The notes below the pieces were generated by a model that was given only the letters and a program-made list of their open reading frames with translations, ran no database searches and was not told where the DNA came from. Below are positions 5,341-5,577 of a stretch of 5,577 nucleotides of DNA, piece by piece (the stretch's first letter is position 1; every line of letters begins with the position of its first letter). This stretch comes from Clostridiales bacterium UBA1246. GTDB lineage: Bacteria > Bacillota > Clostridia > Oscillospirales > Oscillospiraceae. The DNA lies in the NCBI GenBank assembly GCA_002308315.1, contig DBWE01000102.1:4812-10388 (forward strand), written 5' to 3'. A program made the translations under genes and the position numbers.

Positions 5341-5577
5341 TTCAGCGCCTCTATGGTCTCTATAAGCTGCGGCTTTCTTCTTACGCCGGTCAGCCTCGCG
5401 GCCTCGCGGCCGTCCTTGAAGAACACCAGCGTGGGAATGGCGCTTATGCCGAACACGGCGGCAAGCCCCTCTTCCCTGTCCACGTCGATCTTGCCGAATT
5501 TCACGCCTTTGAACTCATCGGCAAGCTCCTCGATAACGGGCGCCATTATGCGGCAGGGGCCGCACCATTCCGCCCAG
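5337..5577 (-). CDS. trxA: Thioredoxin, C-terminal 79 residues (N-terminus beyond window)
   Basis: Small cytosolic dithiol-disulfide oxidoreductase. The frame is open from the window edge and starts WAEWCGPCRIMAPVIEELADE, containing the classical WCGPC active site (coded at 5567-5553). It continues with FGKIDVDREEGLAAVFGISAIPTLVFFKDG, in which the IPT segment has the cis-Pro facing the active site, and ends in a helix QLIETIEALK. Only the first beta-alpha-beta part, roughly 25-30 residues, is missing, so the ATG at 5546 after the active site is not the true start. It overlaps the downstream FTR-like gene by 4 nt (ATGA), which suggests that its reductant is ferredoxin via that protein rather than NADPH. 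Confidence 0.96.
   Translation of the reverse strand, partial: WAEWCGPCRIMAPVIEELADEFKGVKFGKIDVDREEGLAAVFGISAIPTLVFFKDGREAARLTGVRRKPQLIETIEALK

Noticed and set aside
1..5577. CRISPR array, tRNA, rRNA, transposase or phage gene
   Set aside because: No regularly spaced direct repeats, no cloverleaf-like segment and no transposase or integrase motif were found on either strand.

Overview
This 5.6-kb window is a compact bacterial segment with every convincing gene on the minus strand, so transcription runs from high to low coordinates. Moderately high G+C, strong GGAGG-type ribosome binding sites, tightly overlapping genes, two FeoA proteins ahead of FeoB, a short ferredoxin-thioredoxin-reductase-like protein and a DUF2284 protein together suggest an anaerobic, probably uncultured Firmicute of the class Clostridia. 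That placement is inference; no rRNA or other marker is present.

There are three transcriptional blocks, in transcription order. (1) 5577-4601: the C-terminal part of a thioredoxin (WCGPC active site), a 65-residue ferredoxin-thioredoxin reductase catalytic-subunit-like protein, and a DUF2284 cysteine-rich putative Fe-S protein. Each gene overlaps the next by 4 nt (ATGA, GTGA), so this looks like one redox module. A strong 35-nt stem-loop follows it (4557-4591). (2) 4402-1470: an MBOAT O-acyltransferase of the AlgI/DltB type, coupled through a 1-nt TGATG overlap to a membrane-anchored SGNH-hydrolase-like partner of the AlgX/AlgJ sort. The pair probably acylates an exported polysaccharide. The SGNH-like protein carries a C-terminal module that resembles the GG/ILEI (FAM3, POMGnT1 stem) domain with its two halves in swapped order. 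(3) 1385-1: a ferrous-iron uptake operon, feoA-feoA-feoB, with feoB cut by the window edge.

The feo control region is very legible. A perfect TTGACA-N17-TATAAT promoter with an A-rich upstream tract drives the first feoA. Three copies of TTAG-N6-CTAA sit in the promoter spacer, at the predicted start site and in the leader. A fourth copy lies between the second feoA and feoB, just after a hairpin plus T7 that looks like an intrinsic terminator or attenuator overlapping the feoA stop codon. TTAG-N6-CTAA is the core of the published DtxR/IdeR operator consensus, so a metal-dependent DtxR-family repressor encoded elsewhere is the likely regulator.

No tRNA, rRNA, CRISPR array, insertion sequence or phage gene is visible. 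The numerous plus-strand open frames are shadows of the minus-strand genes.
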